Assembly: GCF_001905545.1 (NCBI RefSeq)
Contig: NZ_LIPD01000004.1
Span: 536,610 to 600,609, forward strand
Direction of reading: 5' to 3'
Length of the DNA: 64,000 nucleotides
From: Streptomyces sp. CB02056
GTDB lineage: Bacteria > Actinomycetota > Actinomycetes > Streptomycetales > Streptomycetaceae
A program made the translations under genes and the position numbers. The notes beneath the pieces were generated by a model. The model did not search any database. It saw nothing but the letters and a program-made list of their open reading frames with translations, and was not told the DNA's origin. The stretch's first letter is position 1; each line of letters starts with the position of its first letter. Below, piece by piece: positions 45,869 through 57,477 of this stretch.

Positions 45869-46291
45869 ATGCCACTGCACGAACCGTCGCCGTACGAGGT
45901 CCTGGGCATCCCGCTCACGGCCGGCGTGCGCGAGATCAACCTCGCCGTCGGACCGGCGATGCGGGCCGGCCGGTACACCCGGCAGCAGATCCAGGAGGCC
46001 GCCGCGCTGCTGCGCAACCCGGACCGGCGCCTGGAGGCGGACCTCCAGCGGCCCCTCCCGCCGGAGCCGGTCGACCAGGCCGCCGAGCTGCTCGCCCCCG
46101 CACTCGTCGAGCCGCTCCTGGTGATCGAGCGCCCGCCGCTGCCGCCCGCCGCCCTGCCCGCCCTCCACCGGGCCGAGCTGGCCGCCGACTTCACCGAGCC
46201 CGCCCCCGGCGGCGCCGACCCCGAACCGCCCGTCCCCGCCCGCTACGCGGCGGACCTGTCCGTGCTGCCGCAGATCGAGGTCCCCGAATGA
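45869..46291 (+). CDS. Degenerate J-domain-like protein lacking HPD
   Basis: A 140-residue protein. Residues 8-60 have the J-domain register PYEVLGIPLTAGVREINLAV and IQEAAALLRNPDRRLEADLQ, but the segment where HPD should be reads GPAMRAGRYTRQQ. Without HPD it should not stimulate Hsp70 in the usual way. The rest is Pro-rich. Its stop overlaps the GrpE-like ATG (ATGA). GAGGAGAG lies upstream. Confidence 0.62.
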   Translation: MPLHEPSPYEVLGIPLTAGVREINLAVGPAMRAGRYTRQQIQEAAALLRNPDRRLEADLQRPLPPEPVDQAAELLAPALVEPLLVIERPPLPPAALPALHRAELAADFTEPAPGGADPEPPVPARYAADLSVLPQIEVPE

Positions 46292-47055
46292 CCGACGCAC
46301 CCACCGACGCACCCGCCGAAGCCCTGGTTGACGGCCACCGGCCGCTGGAGATCCCGCCCGGCGTCGAGGACGTCGACCTGGAGCAGGCGTTCGGCCGACT
46401 GCTCTTCCGGGCGTCCCTGCTGGGGAGCAAGCTGACGGAGCAGAAGCAGGCCGCCCGGGCCGAGCAGCGCGAACTGCTGGGCATCCTGGTCGAGGTGGAC
46501 GACGCGCTCGCCGCCCTCGGCCTGGACCGCGAGCTGGTGGCGCTCGGGCGCGGCGCCGGCCTGGAGGCCACCCGGCGCCGGCTGCTCGGGCAGCTCGCCA
46601 AGGCCAGGGTGCGGCCGATGCGGCTGGAGGGCATGACGGCCGACCCGGACCTGACCGAGATCGTGGGCACCGAGGCCCGCTCCGGGGTGGCGCCGGAGAC
46701 GGTGGTACGGACGGTGGTGACCGGGTTCTTCTGGGGGGACGAGGTGCTGCGCCGGGCCCAAGTGGTGGTCGCCGCACCGGAGTCGGAGCCGCACCCGGAC
46801 CCGTACCCGGAGCCCGCGGTCTCCGAGCCGGAGACACCCGAGGTCGCCGAGACCGTCGAGACCGTCGAAGCCTTCGAGACAACGGAAGCCACCGAGGCCG
46901 TCAAGCCCGAGACACCCGAGACACCCGAGGCGGACGACGCACCCGAAGCCGCGACGCCGGTCACCCGGGCCCAGCCCAAGGCGGCCCCGCCCCGGGCCCG
47001 CCGCCGGGCCAAGGCCGTGGCCGAGCAGGCCAGGCAGACGAAGCGCAAGAAGTAG
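46288..47055 (+). CDS. GrpE-like nucleotide exchange factor
   Basis: A 255-residue protein with a coiled-coil region (LLGSKLTEQKQAARAEQREL), then LLGILVEVDDALAALG, matching GrpE helix packing, and a C-terminal beta segment DLTEIVGTEARSGVAPETVV, RTVVTGFFWGDEVLRRAQVV, which matches the GrpE EAVGT...VVQPGY.LGDRVLRPA pattern. Then a Glu/Thr/Pro low-complexity stretch and a basic tail (RRRAKAVAEQARQTKRKK). GrpE releases ADP from Hsp70. It is coupled to the J-like gene. Confidence 0.72.
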   Translation: MTDAPTDAPAEALVDGHRPLEIPPGVEDVDLEQAFGRLLFRASLLGSKLTEQKQAARAEQRELLGILVEVDDALAALGLDRELVALGRGAGLEATRRRLLGQLAKARVRPMRLEGMTADPDLTEIVGTEARSGVAPETVVRTVVTGFFWGDEVLRRAQVVVAAPESEPHPDPYPEPAVSEPETPEVAETVETVEAFETTEATEAVKPETPETPEADDAPEAATPVTRAQPKAAPPRARRRAKAVAEQARQTKRKK

Positions 47056-47086
47056 CCAGGACCACGAGGGGCAAGAGGGGAACGAC

Positions 47087-49653
<2,567 letters not shown>

Positions 49654-49657
<4 letters not shown>

Positions 49658-50010
49658 GCGCCGTGGACGCCGTGTCCGTCCCGGGCGCCGGGGGCGCTGT
49701 CGCGGCCCTTGGGGCCCCGCCGGTGCCGTGCCCGCTGTGCAGGGTTCCGGCGGACCCGGTGACCCTGCGCTGCCCGTCCTGCCGGGAGGACCTGTCCGTG
49801 CTGTTCCGGCTGCGTTACGCCGGACGGATCGACTACAACCGCGCACTGGAGGCCCTGGCGGCCGGGGAGGGGCCGCTCGCCCTCGGGCTGCTGCACCGCG
49901 CGGTGGCGGCCGAGCCGGGCCTGCGTCCGGCCCGGGACCTGCTGGAATCGCTCGGTGGCGCCGGTCCCGAGGGCGGGGAGCCGGTGGGTCGGGAGGGCGA
50001 CACGCCCTAG
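49654..50010 (+). CDS. Small zinc-ribbon protein
   Basis: A 118-residue protein coupled to the Hsp70 stop (ATGA). CPLCRVPADPVTLRCPSC gives one zinc ribbon near residue 26-45, followed by a TPR-like helical pair (YNRALEALAAGEGPLALGLL). Likely a small partner of the Hsp70 ribbon region. Family not recognised. Confidence 0.65.
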
Positions 50011-50061
50011 ACGGGCGAATCCGGCGTGCGGAGGAGCGCATCCCTTGTGATCGTGGGCGAG

Positions 50062-50076
50062 GTGTGATCGTCACAC
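50062..50076. promoter_or_regulatory. Inverted repeat before chaplin gene
   Basis: GTGTGATCGTCACAC: 6-bp arms with a 3-base centre. Its left half, TGTGATCG, is repeated directly at about 50046-50053. It could be an operator for the chaplin gene; the regulator is unknown. Confidence 0.4.
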
Positions 50077-50108
50077 TTCGACCCGCTCTGCTCACAAGGA
50101 GTGACGCA

Positions 50109-50348
50109 ATGCGTATGCGTACCACCTTCGCCGCCACCGCCCTCGCCGCGGTGACGGTCCTCGCCGGGGCCGGCACCGCGTCCGCCGGCGACGCCACCGC
50201 CAACGGGGCCGCCATCGGTTCGCCCGGCATCCTGTCCGGCAACGTGATCCAGGTCCCGATCAACCTGGAGGCCAACGTCTGCGGGAACTCGATCGACATC
50301 ATCGGGCTCCTCAACCCGGCGTTCGGCAACACCTGCATCAACAAGTGA
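50109..50348 (+). CDS. Short chaplin
   Basis: A 79-residue precursor with a signal peptide (FAATALAAVTVLAGAGTASA) and a mature chaplin domain NGAAIGSPGILSGNVIQVPI and CGNSIDIIGLLNPAFGNTC. The two cysteines are conserved. Chaplins form the amyloid rodlet layer that makes aerial hyphae hydrophobic. This single-domain form lacks a sortase anchor, like ChpD-ChpH. ATG 50109 has AAGGAG 7 bases upstream. Terminator at 50355-50396. Confidence 0.95.
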   Translation: MRMRTTFAATALAAVTVLAGAGTASAGDATANGAAIGSPGILSGNVIQVPINLEANVCGNSIDIIGLLNPAFGNTCINK

Positions 50349-50354
50349 CCCCGC

Positions 50355-50396
50355 GCGCTGGGGCCGTCCGTCGACCGTGACGGGCGGCCCCAGCGC
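50355..50396. terminator. Chaplin terminator
   Basis: Arms 50355-50372 and 50379-50396 pair over 18 bp with one G.T mismatch and a 6-nt loop. Confidence 0.75.
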
Positions 50397-50489
50397 CGTG
50401 TCCGTACCCCCGTTCGGGGGTGGCGGCGCGGGGCCGGCGCCCGCGACCATGGACCCCGTCCCGCACCGCCGTCCCCAGGGAGCCCGCCC

Positions 50490-52121
50490 GTGCCGACCAC
50501 GCCGACCCCGCGCAGCTACGCCTCCGGCACCTCGGACGTCCCGCTGCTCGGCGACACCATCGGGGAGAACCTCGACCGCGCGGTGCGCGCCTTCCCCGGG
50601 CGCGACGCCCTGGTCGACCGGGCCACCGCCCGCCGCTGGACGTACGCCGAACTCGCCGCCGACGTCGACGCCCTGGCGCTCGGCCTGCTGGAACTCGGGA
50701 TCGCCAAGGGGGACCGGGTCGGCATCTGGGCCCCCAACTGCGCCGAGTGGACGCTCACCCAGTACGCCACCGCCAAGCTCGGCGCGATCCTGGTCACGGT
50801 CAATCCGGCCTACCGCGCCCACGAGTTGGAGTACGTGCTGAACCAGGCCGGCATCCGGCTGCTGGTCGCCGCCGAGCGCTTCAAGACCTCCGACTACGCC
50901 GGGATGATCTCTGAAGTGCGGCCCCGCTGTCCGGAGTTGGAGCACGTCCTGCTGCTCGGCGGCCCCGACTGGGACGCCGTGACCGCCGCCGGACGGCGCG
51001 CCGACCCGGCCCGACTCGCCGAACGGCAGGGCGAGTTGGCGCCCGACGACCCGATCAACATCCAGTACACCTCCGGGACGACCGGCTTCCCCAAGGGTGC
51101 GACGCTCTCCCACCACAACATCCTCAACAACGGATACTTCGTCGGGGAGTTGCTCGCCTACACCGAGCAGGACCGGATCTGCGTCCCGGTGCCGTTCTAC
51201 CACTGCTTCGGCATGGTGATGGGCAATCTCGCCGCCACCTCGCACGGCGCCTGCATGGTCATCCCCGCCCCCTCCTTCGAGCCCGGCGCCACCCTGGCCG
51301 CCGTCGCCGCCGAGCGCTGCACCTCGCTGTACGGCGTGCCGACCATGTTCATCGCCGAGCTGGCCGACCCGGACTTCGACCGTTACGACCTCGGCAGCCT
51401 GCGCACCGGCATCATGGCCGGCTCGCCCTGCCCGAGCGAGGTGATGAAGGAGGTCATCGGGCGGATGGGCATGGCGCAGGTCTCCATCTGCTACGGCATG
51501 ACCGAGACCTCGCCGGTCTCCACCCAGACCCGGGTCGACGACCCGGTCGAGCGGAGGGTCGCCACGGTGGGCCGGGTCGGCCCGCACCTGGAGGTCAAGG
51601 TGGTCGACCCGGCCACCGGCCGTACCGTCCCGCGCGGCGAACCCGGCGAGCTCTGCACCCGCGGCTACTCCGTCATGCTCGGCTACTGGGGCGAGCCGGA
51701 GCGCACCGCCGAGGCCGTCGACGCCGCCCGCTGGATGCACACCGGGGACCTCGCGGTGATGGACGAGGACGGCTACCTCGCCATCACCGGCCGGATCAAG
51801 GACATGGTGATCCGCGGCGGCGAGAACCTCTACCCGCGCGAGATCGAGGAGTTCCTCCACACCCACCCGGACATCCTCGACGTCCAGGTCATCGGTGTCC
51901 CCGACGCCAAGTACGGGGAGGAGCTGATGGCCTGGATCCGGATGCGGGAGGGCGCCGAGCCGCTCACCGCCGAGGCCGTCCGCGGGTACTGCGCGGGCCG
52001 GCTCGCCCACGTCAAGATCCCGCGCTACGTGCACGTCGTCGAGGAGTTCCCGATGACGGTCACCGGGAAGATCCGCAAGGTCGAGATGCGGGCGCAGGCC
52101 CAGCGGATCCTGGGGCTCTGA
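50490..52121 (+). CDS. AMP-binding acyl-CoA synthetase (FadD-like)
   Basis: A 543-residue adenylating enzyme from GTG 50490 (AGGGAG upstream). The P-loop [11 protein letters not shown], the YGMTETSPV block, and the C-terminal hinge [20 protein letters not shown] and [12 protein letters not shown] are intact, so the Lys needed for adenylation is present. It activates a carboxylic acid, probably a medium or long fatty acid, as its CoA thioester. It is unlinked to the neighbouring chaplin. Confidence 0.93.
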   Translation: MPTTPTPRSYASGTSDVPLLGDTIGENLDRAVRAFPGRDALVDRATARRWTYAELAADVDALALGLLELGIAKGDRVGIWAPNCAEWTLTQYATAKLGAILVTVNPAYRAHELEYVLNQAGIRLLVAAERFKTSDYAGMISEVRPRCPELEHVLLLGGPDWDAVTAAGRRADPARLAERQGELAPDDPINIQYTSGTTGFPKGATLSHHNILNNGYFVGELLAYTEQDRICVPVPFYHCFGMVMGNLAATSHGACMVIPAPSFEPGATLAAVAAERCTSLYGVPTMFIAELADPDFDRYDLGSLRTGIMAGSPCPSEVMKEVIGRMGMAQVSICYGMTETSPVSTQTRVDDPVERRVATVGRVGPHLEVKVVDPATGRTVPRGEPGELCTRGYSVMLGYWGEPERTAEAVDAARWMHTGDLAVMDEDGYLAITGRIKDMVIRGGENLYPREIEEFLHTHPDILDVQVIGVPDAKYGEELMAWIRMREGAEPLTAEAVRGYCAGRLAHVKIPRYVHVVEEFPMTVTGKIRKVEMRAQAQRILGL

Positions 52122-52188
52122 CCGGGGCCCGCCTCCGCCCGGGCGAGTCCGGGGAGCGCGCCGGCTCGCCCGGCGGGAGAGTGTGATC

Positions 52189-52617
52189 ATGCTCGACGTC
52201 ACAGTGGAACGCCTGATCCCCCTCCCGCCCGCCACGGTCGCCGCCTACGCGATGGACTGGCGCCACGACTCCGAGTGGACCCGGGGCATCCGCAGCGCCA
52301 CCCTCACCCGGGAGGCCGACACCGGCGGCTTCGGCGCGGGCGCCGAGGTCACCCGGACCGCGCACTTCCTGGGCCGGTCCTTCTCGTACGTGCTGCGCGT
52401 GTCGCGCCACGACCCGCCGACGGTGCTCGACATGGTCTCCGTCGCCGGGCCGATGCCCATGCGCGTCACCTACACCTTCGAGCCCACCCGGACCGGCACC
52501 TTCGCCCGCATCCGGGTCCGCGGCGGCCTCCGCCTGGCCGGCCCGCTGATGTCCCGCCCGGTGCGGTCCGCCCTCACCGCGGACCTGCGCGCCCTGGAGT
52601 CCCGCCTCGGCCGCTGA
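52189..52617 (+). CDS. SRPBCC-fold protein
   Basis: A 142-residue START/SRPBCC-like protein from ATG 52189: MLDVTVERLIPLPPATVAAY and a C-terminal helix GPLMSRPVRSALTADLRALE. These bind hydrophobic ligands. It follows the acyl-CoA synthetase by 67 bases on the same strand and may share a transcript. Confidence 0.8.
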   Translation: MLDVTVERLIPLPPATVAAYAMDWRHDSEWTRGIRSATLTREADTGGFGAGAEVTRTAHFLGRSFSYVLRVSRHDPPTVLDMVSVAGPMPMRVTYTFEPTRTGTFARIRVRGGLRLAGPLMSRPVRSALTADLRALESRLGR

Positions 52618-52643
52618 CGCCCGCCCCCCCGCGCGCGAACGCG

Positions 52644-52680
52644 GACGGCCGGCGCGGGCTGCTGCCCGTCGCCGGCCGTC
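52644..52680. terminator. Hairpin between convergent genes
   Basis: GACGGCCGGCG at 52644-52654 pairs with 52670-52680 (11 bp, 15-nt loop), downstream of the SRPBCC and YccF genes. Confidence 0.6.
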
Positions 52681-52696
52681 GAGGTCCGTGTCCCGG

Positions 52697-53098
52697 TTAC
52701 CGCGCGCCCCACTCCCGGTCCGTCGGCACGATCTCGCGGCCGAGCGGCATCAGCGAGATCGGGATCATCTTCAGGTTGGCCCACCCGAAGGGGATGCCGA
52801 TGATCGACAGGAACAGCGGGATGCTGGTGATCAGGTGCCCGATCGCCAGCCACCACCCGGCGAAGACCAGCCAGATCACGTTCCCGACGCACGACGCCGG
52901 CCCGGCGTCCGGCCGCTCCACCGCCGTCCGCCCGAACGGCCACAGGATGAAGCCGGCGATCCGGAAGGAGGCGATGCCGAACGGGATGGTAATGACCAGT
53001 ACACAGCAGATGATTCCGGCGAGCACGTAGGCAAGAGCCATCCAAATGCCGCAGAAAACCAACCAGATGACATTGAGGATGAACTTCACTGCACTCAT
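52697..53098 (-). CDS. YccF-family membrane protein
   Basis: A 133-residue protein with two copies of the YccF motif (ILNVIWLVFCGIWMALAYVL and NVIWLVFAGWWLAIGHLITS), each followed by an IPFG (TIPFGIASFRI and GIPFGWANLKM). This is the PF03733 family of inner membrane proteins with unknown function. ATG 53098 has GAAGG about 9 bases upstream. Confidence 0.9.
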   Translation of the reverse strand: MSAVKFILNVIWLVFCGIWMALAYVLAGIICCVLVITIPFGIASFRIAGFILWPFGRTAVERPDAGPASCVGNVIWLVFAGWWLAIGHLITSIPLFLSIIGIPFGWANLKMIPISLMPLGREIVPTDREWGAR

Positions 53099-53274
53099 GA
53101 TCGGTACCTTCTCACGGCTGATGACGTTGCACTGCAACCGTGCCATGCCCGCTGGTGAGCGTGTCTACGCCCTTAGGGGTCGCGCCTCAGGGATCGGTCC
53201 GGGTAGCAGTCCCGGACAGGGACTCCTTCGGGTTCGGCGCCCGCCGAAGGGGGCCGGGTGCGAGGCGGCCCGAC

Positions 53275-53312
53275 GGCTCGGTGGCGCGGGGGAGACCCCG
53301 GGCCACCGAGCC
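53275..53312 (-). terminator. S8 protease terminator
   Basis: GGCTCGGTGGC at 53275-53285 pairs with 53302-53312 (11 bp), just past the protease stop. Confidence 0.65.
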
Positions 53313-53316
53313 CGCT

Positions 53317-56300
53317 TCACGGTGTCAGCCGGTAGGCGCGGAGCGCGGTCTGCTCGACGGAGCCGCCGTCGGCATCCCGGGCCACGGCCCTGAGCGAGAC
53401 GAAGCCGCCCGTCCCGGCCGGCGGGTCGACGGTGACCCGGTAGCCGCTGTCGCCCGGCTGCACCGGGGCGTTGCGCCAGTTGGCGCCGTCGTCGAAGGAG
53501 ACCTGGACCTCCAGGCTGGCGACGGTCGCGGCGGGCGCGCCGCTCTGCCGCTCCACGGCGGCGAGCAGCGTGTGCTGCTTGCGCGGCGCCTGGTTGTCCG
53601 GGTTGACCGGGGCGGTGAAGCGGACCGCGTGGATCGGCAGCGGGGTGCTGCGCGGGGCGCCGCCGGGGCCCGGTGCGACGGCTCCCGAGCGGAAGGTCCA
53701 GACCGCCTCGACGGTGCCGGACAGCGCGGCCCACGGCTCGGACCGGGTGGCCTTCGCGGTCAGCCGGTAGGTGGCGTCGCCGGCCGGCACGGCGAAGTCG
53801 GCGGACTCCCGTGCGCTGCTGCCGATCCGCTTGCCGTCCCGCTCCAGGTCGATCCGGACGGTGTCGTCCAGCCGCCGCGTCCACGGTGAGCCGATGTGGC
53901 CGGGTGAGGCGTCGCTGAACAGCTGCGGCGCCAGCGTGAGGAAGCCGTCGCTGGTGCGGGCCATGGTGGCCGCGCCGCCCTGGCCGGGGGCGAGGCCGGG
54001 TCCGATGACGGCGGCGTTCCAGCGCTCGGCACAGGTCTCGCCGGCCGCGCAGCGCAGGGCACCGCTCTGGCTCACCGTGGAGGGGACCATCTCGCCGCCG
54101 GGCCCGGCGTTCTGGCCGAAGGTCGTCTCGCGGCGCTGGTCCTTGACGGTGAAGTACTCGGTGCGGACGGCCGGCAGCGCGAAGTTCGGCTCCGCGATGC
54201 TGAGGCCGCCGACGCCGCCGGCCTCCGCGAAGCTGCTGAAGTCGCCCGCCGTGCCGGGGGCCTGGGCGAAGTAGCGGGTGTTGAGGGTGGCCAGCTCGCC
54301 GGGGTCGACGGTGAAGGCCGGGTCCGGGAGCCCGCCGGTGGTGTGCACCAGCAGGTCGTAGCGGTCCGGCAGCCGTCCGTTCTGCTGCTGCGGGCCGTTC
54401 TGGACGCTCTGCGCCGTGAAGTCCAGCCGGCCGGCGCCGGGTCGGCCGCCTGGGATGACGTACAGGTTGCCGGGCCGGCCGATGGCCGCGAAGGAGTCGG
54501 CGCACCCCTCGTCGCCGCCGGTGCGGTAGCAGTAGGCCGCGGAGAGCGACCAGCCGGTGGTGGCGCGGCCGGGCACCGTGACGGTCAGCTGCCTGCCCTG
54601 CCGGGCGTCGACGGCGATCCTGGTGTCGCCGCGCAGCTCCAGCTCGGGCTGGAGGAACAGGGTGGACGTCGGGCTTGCGGTCCCGGCGCCGGGGGTGACC
54701 AGCTTGCCGCCGAGGTTGTAGCGGCCCTCGGGTACCCGGGCGGTGGCGGTGCCGCCGGTGAACCGGAGCGGGAAGGACTCCCGGGTGTCCAGGTTGACCA
54801 GGCCGATCATCGACTGGGTCATCCAGGTGCCCGGTCCCACCGGAGCGCCGTCGCGGTCGACCGCGGTGACGGTGACGTCGTGCCGGACGGCCTCGCGGGT
54901 GAGCGCGTACGGGGTGGTGACGGCGGTGCCGCCGGGGCCGGTCGCGGTCACCCGGCCGGTCAGCGAGGCGCCCGCGGCGATCCGGGCCGGGTCCACGGTC
55001 ACGGTGGCCGGTGCGCTGGCGCCGGCCGGGACGGTCAGCCGGGCGGGGGCGACGGTGAACCCGCCGGCCGGCCCGGTGGACCAGGCGGCCAGGTCCAGGG
55101 TGACAGGCGTGCCGCCGGCGTTGTGGTACGTGACGGTCCGGCTGGTCGGGGCCGCGTCGGACGCGTCGTCCAGGCGGATCCCGGTGCCCTCGGCGGTCGC
55201 GTACACCTCCTGGGTGGTGGCCCGGGCGACGTCGACCCGCCCGGCGCCCTGCTCGTACGCGCCGCGCCCGGCCAGCGGGGCGGCGGAGGACACGAGCGTG
55301 GCCTTGAGCTGCGGCCCCTTCCAGTCCGGGTGCTGCTGGAGGAGCAGGGCGGCGGCTCCGGCGACGTGCGGGGCCGCCATCGAGGTGCCGGAGATGGCCG
55401 TGTACCGGTCGCCGACCGGGTTCTGGCCGTCCGTCCCGGCGGCGCGGGCGGCGACGATGCCGATGCCGGGGGCCGTGAGGTCCGGCTTGACGGCGTGGTC
55501 GCCGGTGCGAGGGCCCTGGCTGGAGAGGCCGGCCAGCGAGCCGTCGCGGTCGACGGCACCCACGGTCAGCGCGGCGTCCGCCGAGCCGGGGGTGCCGACG
55601 GTGCCGGGCCGGCCGCTGTTGCCGGCCGCGGCGACGAAGAGCGTGCCGTAGCGGGCGGAGAGCGTGTTGACGGCCTGGGCCAGCGGGTCGGTGCCGTCGG
55701 TGGCGGCGCCGGTGAAGCTGGTGTTGACGATCGGCGCGCGGGCCGCGGCCCACTCCATGCCCTGGAGCGCCCAGGACTCCTGGCCGTTGCCCTCGTCGTC
55801 CAGCACCTTGCCGACCAGCAGCCGGGCCTCGGGGGCGACGCCCCTGAACCGGCCGTCGGAGGCGGAGCCGGTGCCCGCCACGATCGAGGCGACGTGCGTG
55901 CCGTGGCCGTCCGCGTCGGAGGCCACTGGGGTGGGGCCTTCCCGGGCCGGGTCGGCGAGGGTGAAGTCGGAGCTCTCGCCGAGGGAGCCGGCCACGTCGG
56001 GGTGCCCGCGGTCGATGCCGCTGTCCAGCACCGCGACCTTGACGCCCTTGCCGGTCCAGCCGGACGACCAGGCCTGCGGGGCGCCGATCTGCGCGGTCGA
56101 CCGGTCGAGCGCGGCGGTCACCTTGCCGTCCAGCCAGACCTTGTCCACCCCGCTCGCGGCGAGCCCGGCGCCGGGCCGGGCGAGCTGCTGCCAGAGCTCG
56201 CCCGTGCGGGCCTTCGGGGCGCGCAGGGCCACGCCGTGCACGCTCTCCAGCGTGCGTACGACGGTGGCCCCGGCCGGCGGCGCGGCGGCGGCGAACCCCT

Positions 56301-56748
56301 TGGCGCCGGGTCGGTCCGAGCCGAGGATCAGCGGCAGCTCGGCGGTGCCCGCGTCGTCGTAGCCCTGGGCGATCAGCCCGGCGACGTCGAACAGCCGCGG
56401 GTCCAGCCGCCCGGTGCTCAGCGGCTCGACGGCGTCCGCGGGGAGCAGGGTGAGCGTGCCCGGGGCGCCGGAGCGCTGGGTGAAGGTCACGTCCTCGCGT
56501 CCGGGCCCGGGCTGTACGGCGACCAGCGACACCCCGCCGTCGGTGCCGACCAGGGCGGTGACCCGGTCGCCGGTCACCAGGGTCACCCGGACCGGCCGGC
56601 CCGCCGCCGGTGCGGAGCCCCCGGCGGGTGCCTCGGCCGGCGACGCCCAGCCGGCCGGGGCGACGGCCGTGCCCGCCAGCACCGCGCCCAGCGCGACGGC
56701 CGGCCACCGGCCCACCCGCCTCGGGCCTTTTCTGTGTATGCCTTGCAT
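53317..56748 (-). CDS. Secreted subtilisin-like S8 protease with accessory C-terminal region
   Basis: A 1143-residue protein from ATG 56748 (AGAGGA upstream). The signal peptide (RWPAVALGAVLAGTAVAPAG) precedes a propeptide of about 170 residues. The catalytic triad is D242 (VAVLDSGID), H282 (DGHGTHVAS) and S456 (ISGTSMAAP), with N377 in AAAGNSG. Residues beyond about 560 form a beta-sandwich-rich region homologous to the whole of the 22537-24123 secreted protein. It is divergent from an ECF sigma operon (56944-58292). Confidence 0.93.
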   Translation of the reverse strand: MQGIHRKGPRRVGRWPAVALGAVLAGTAVAPAGWASPAEAPAGGSAPAAGRPVRVTLVTGDRVTALVGTDGGVSLVAVQPGPGREDVTFTQRSGAPGTLTLLPADAVEPLSTGRLDPRLFDVAGLIAQGYDDAGTAELPLILGSDRPGAKGFAAAAPPAGATVVRTLESVHGVALRAPKARTGELWQQLARPGAGLAASGVDKVWLDGKVTAALDRSTAQIGAPQAWSSGWTGKGVKVAVLDSGIDRGHPDVAGSLGESSDFTLADPAREGPTPVASDADGHGTHVASIVAGTGSASDGRFRGVAPEARLLVGKVLDDEGNGQESWALQGMEWAAARAPIVNTSFTGAATDGTDPLAQAVNTLSARYGTLFVAAAGNSGRPGTVGTPGSADAALTVGAVDRDGSLAGLSSQGPRTGDHAVKPDLTAPGIGIVAARAAGTDGQNPVGDRYTAISGTSMAAPHVAGAAALLLQQHPDWKGPQLKATLVSSAAPLAGRGAYEQGAGRVDVARATTQEVYATAEGTGIRLDDASDAAPTSRTVTYHNAGGTPVTLDLAAWSTGPAGGFTVAPARLTVPAGASAPATVTVDPARIAAGASLTGRVTATGPGGTAVTTPYALTREAVRHDVTVTAVDRDGAPVGPGTWMTQSMIGLVNLDTRESFPLRFTGGTATARVPEGRYNLGGKLVTPGAGTASPTSTLFLQPELELRGDTRIAVDARQGRQLTVTVPGRATTGWSLSAAYCYRTGGDEGCADSFAAIGRPGNLYVIPGGRPGAGRLDFTAQSVQNGPQQQNGRLPDRYDLLVHTTGGLPDPAFTVDPGELATLNTRYFAQAPGTAGDFSSFAEAGGVGGLSIAEPNFALPAVRTEYFTVKDQRRETTFGQNAGPGGEMVPSTVSQSGALRCAAGETCAERWNAAVIGPGLAPGQGGAATMARTSDGFLTLAPQLFSDASPGHIGSPWTRRLDDTVRIDLERDGKRIGSSARESADFAVPAGDATYRLTAKATRSEPWAALSGTVEAVWTFRSGAVAPGPGGAPRSTPLPIHAVRFTAPVNPDNQAPRKQHTLLAAVERQSGAPAATVASLEVQVSFDDGANWRNAPVQPGDSGYRVTVDPPAGTGGFVSLRAVARDADGGSVEQTALRAYRLTP

Positions 56749-56834
56749 AGTGTCCTCTCGGTGGGGCGACGCCCTGGATTCGGCGGGCCGCTCGCCGGCC
56801 CTGCCACTGGATCGACGGAGCAGGGGGCCGCAGA

Positions 56835-56889
56835 GGATGTCACGGCCCGTCAGAAAGATCCCTCGGGTTTTCCCCCTCCGGTGACATCC
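56835..56889. promoter_or_regulatory. Facing GGATGTCAC motifs in divergent promoter
   Basis: GGATGTCAC at 56835-56843 on the + strand and its copy on the - strand (56889-56881) face each other 37 bp apart. They could be matching -35-type elements or operators for the sigma operon and the protease. No -10 box was assigned. Confidence 0.45.
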
Positions 56890-56943
56890 CGGCAGCGGGT
56901 CCGCTCCGTCGGAGAGGGCAGAGACGAACGGAGGGCACGCCCT

Positions 56944-57477
56944 GTGCGTAGCGCAGACCTGGAGGAGTTCCGCGGCTTCGCCGAGGACCGGTTGCCGCAC
57001 CTGCGGCGGACCGCGTACCTGATGTGCGGCGACTGGCACCACGCCGAGGACATCACGCAGACCGCACTGACCAAGCTGTACGCGGTGTGGGGAAGGCGGC
57101 ACCGGATCGCCAACCTGGAGGCCTACGCCCACCGGGTGCTGACCCGGTCCTGCATCGACCACACCCGGCGCCGCTGGCGGCGCGAGGACCCGACGCCCGT
57201 GCTGCCCGACCGGGCCGGCCAGGGAGCCGACCCCTCGCTGGGCCTCCAGGTCCGGGCCGCGCTGGCCGCGCTGCCGCCGCGTCAGCGGGCCGTGGTGGTC
57301 CTGCGGTTCTGGGTCGACCTGGACATCGCGGCCACCGCCAAGGCGCTCGGCTGCACCGCCGGCACGGTCAAGAGCCACACCTTCCGGGCTCTCGCCCGGC
57401 TGCGCGAGCTGCTCGGCGAGACCGACCCGTTCGACGAACTGGCCGTCACCCCTACCCCCCTGAAGGAACTGCTGTGA
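56944..57477 (+). CDS. SigE-family ECF sigma factor
   Basis: A 177-residue sigma factor from GTG 56944 (GGAGGG 8 bases upstream). Region 2 has LRRTAYLMCGDWHHAEDITQ and TALTKLYAVWGR, region 4 ATAKALGCTAGTVKSHTFRA. This is the short SigE-type ECF with a C-terminal LKELL. Its stop overlaps the next start (GTGA), so a sigma/anti-sigma-like pair is likely. It is divergent from the S8 protease. Confidence 0.92.
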   Translation: MRSADLEEFRGFAEDRLPHLRRTAYLMCGDWHHAEDITQTALTKLYAVWGRRHRIANLEAYAHRVLTRSCIDHTRRRWRREDPTPVLPDRAGQGADPSLGLQVRAALAALPPRQRAVVVLRFWVDLDIAATAKALGCTAGTVKSHTFRALARLRELLGETDPFDELAVTPTPLKELL

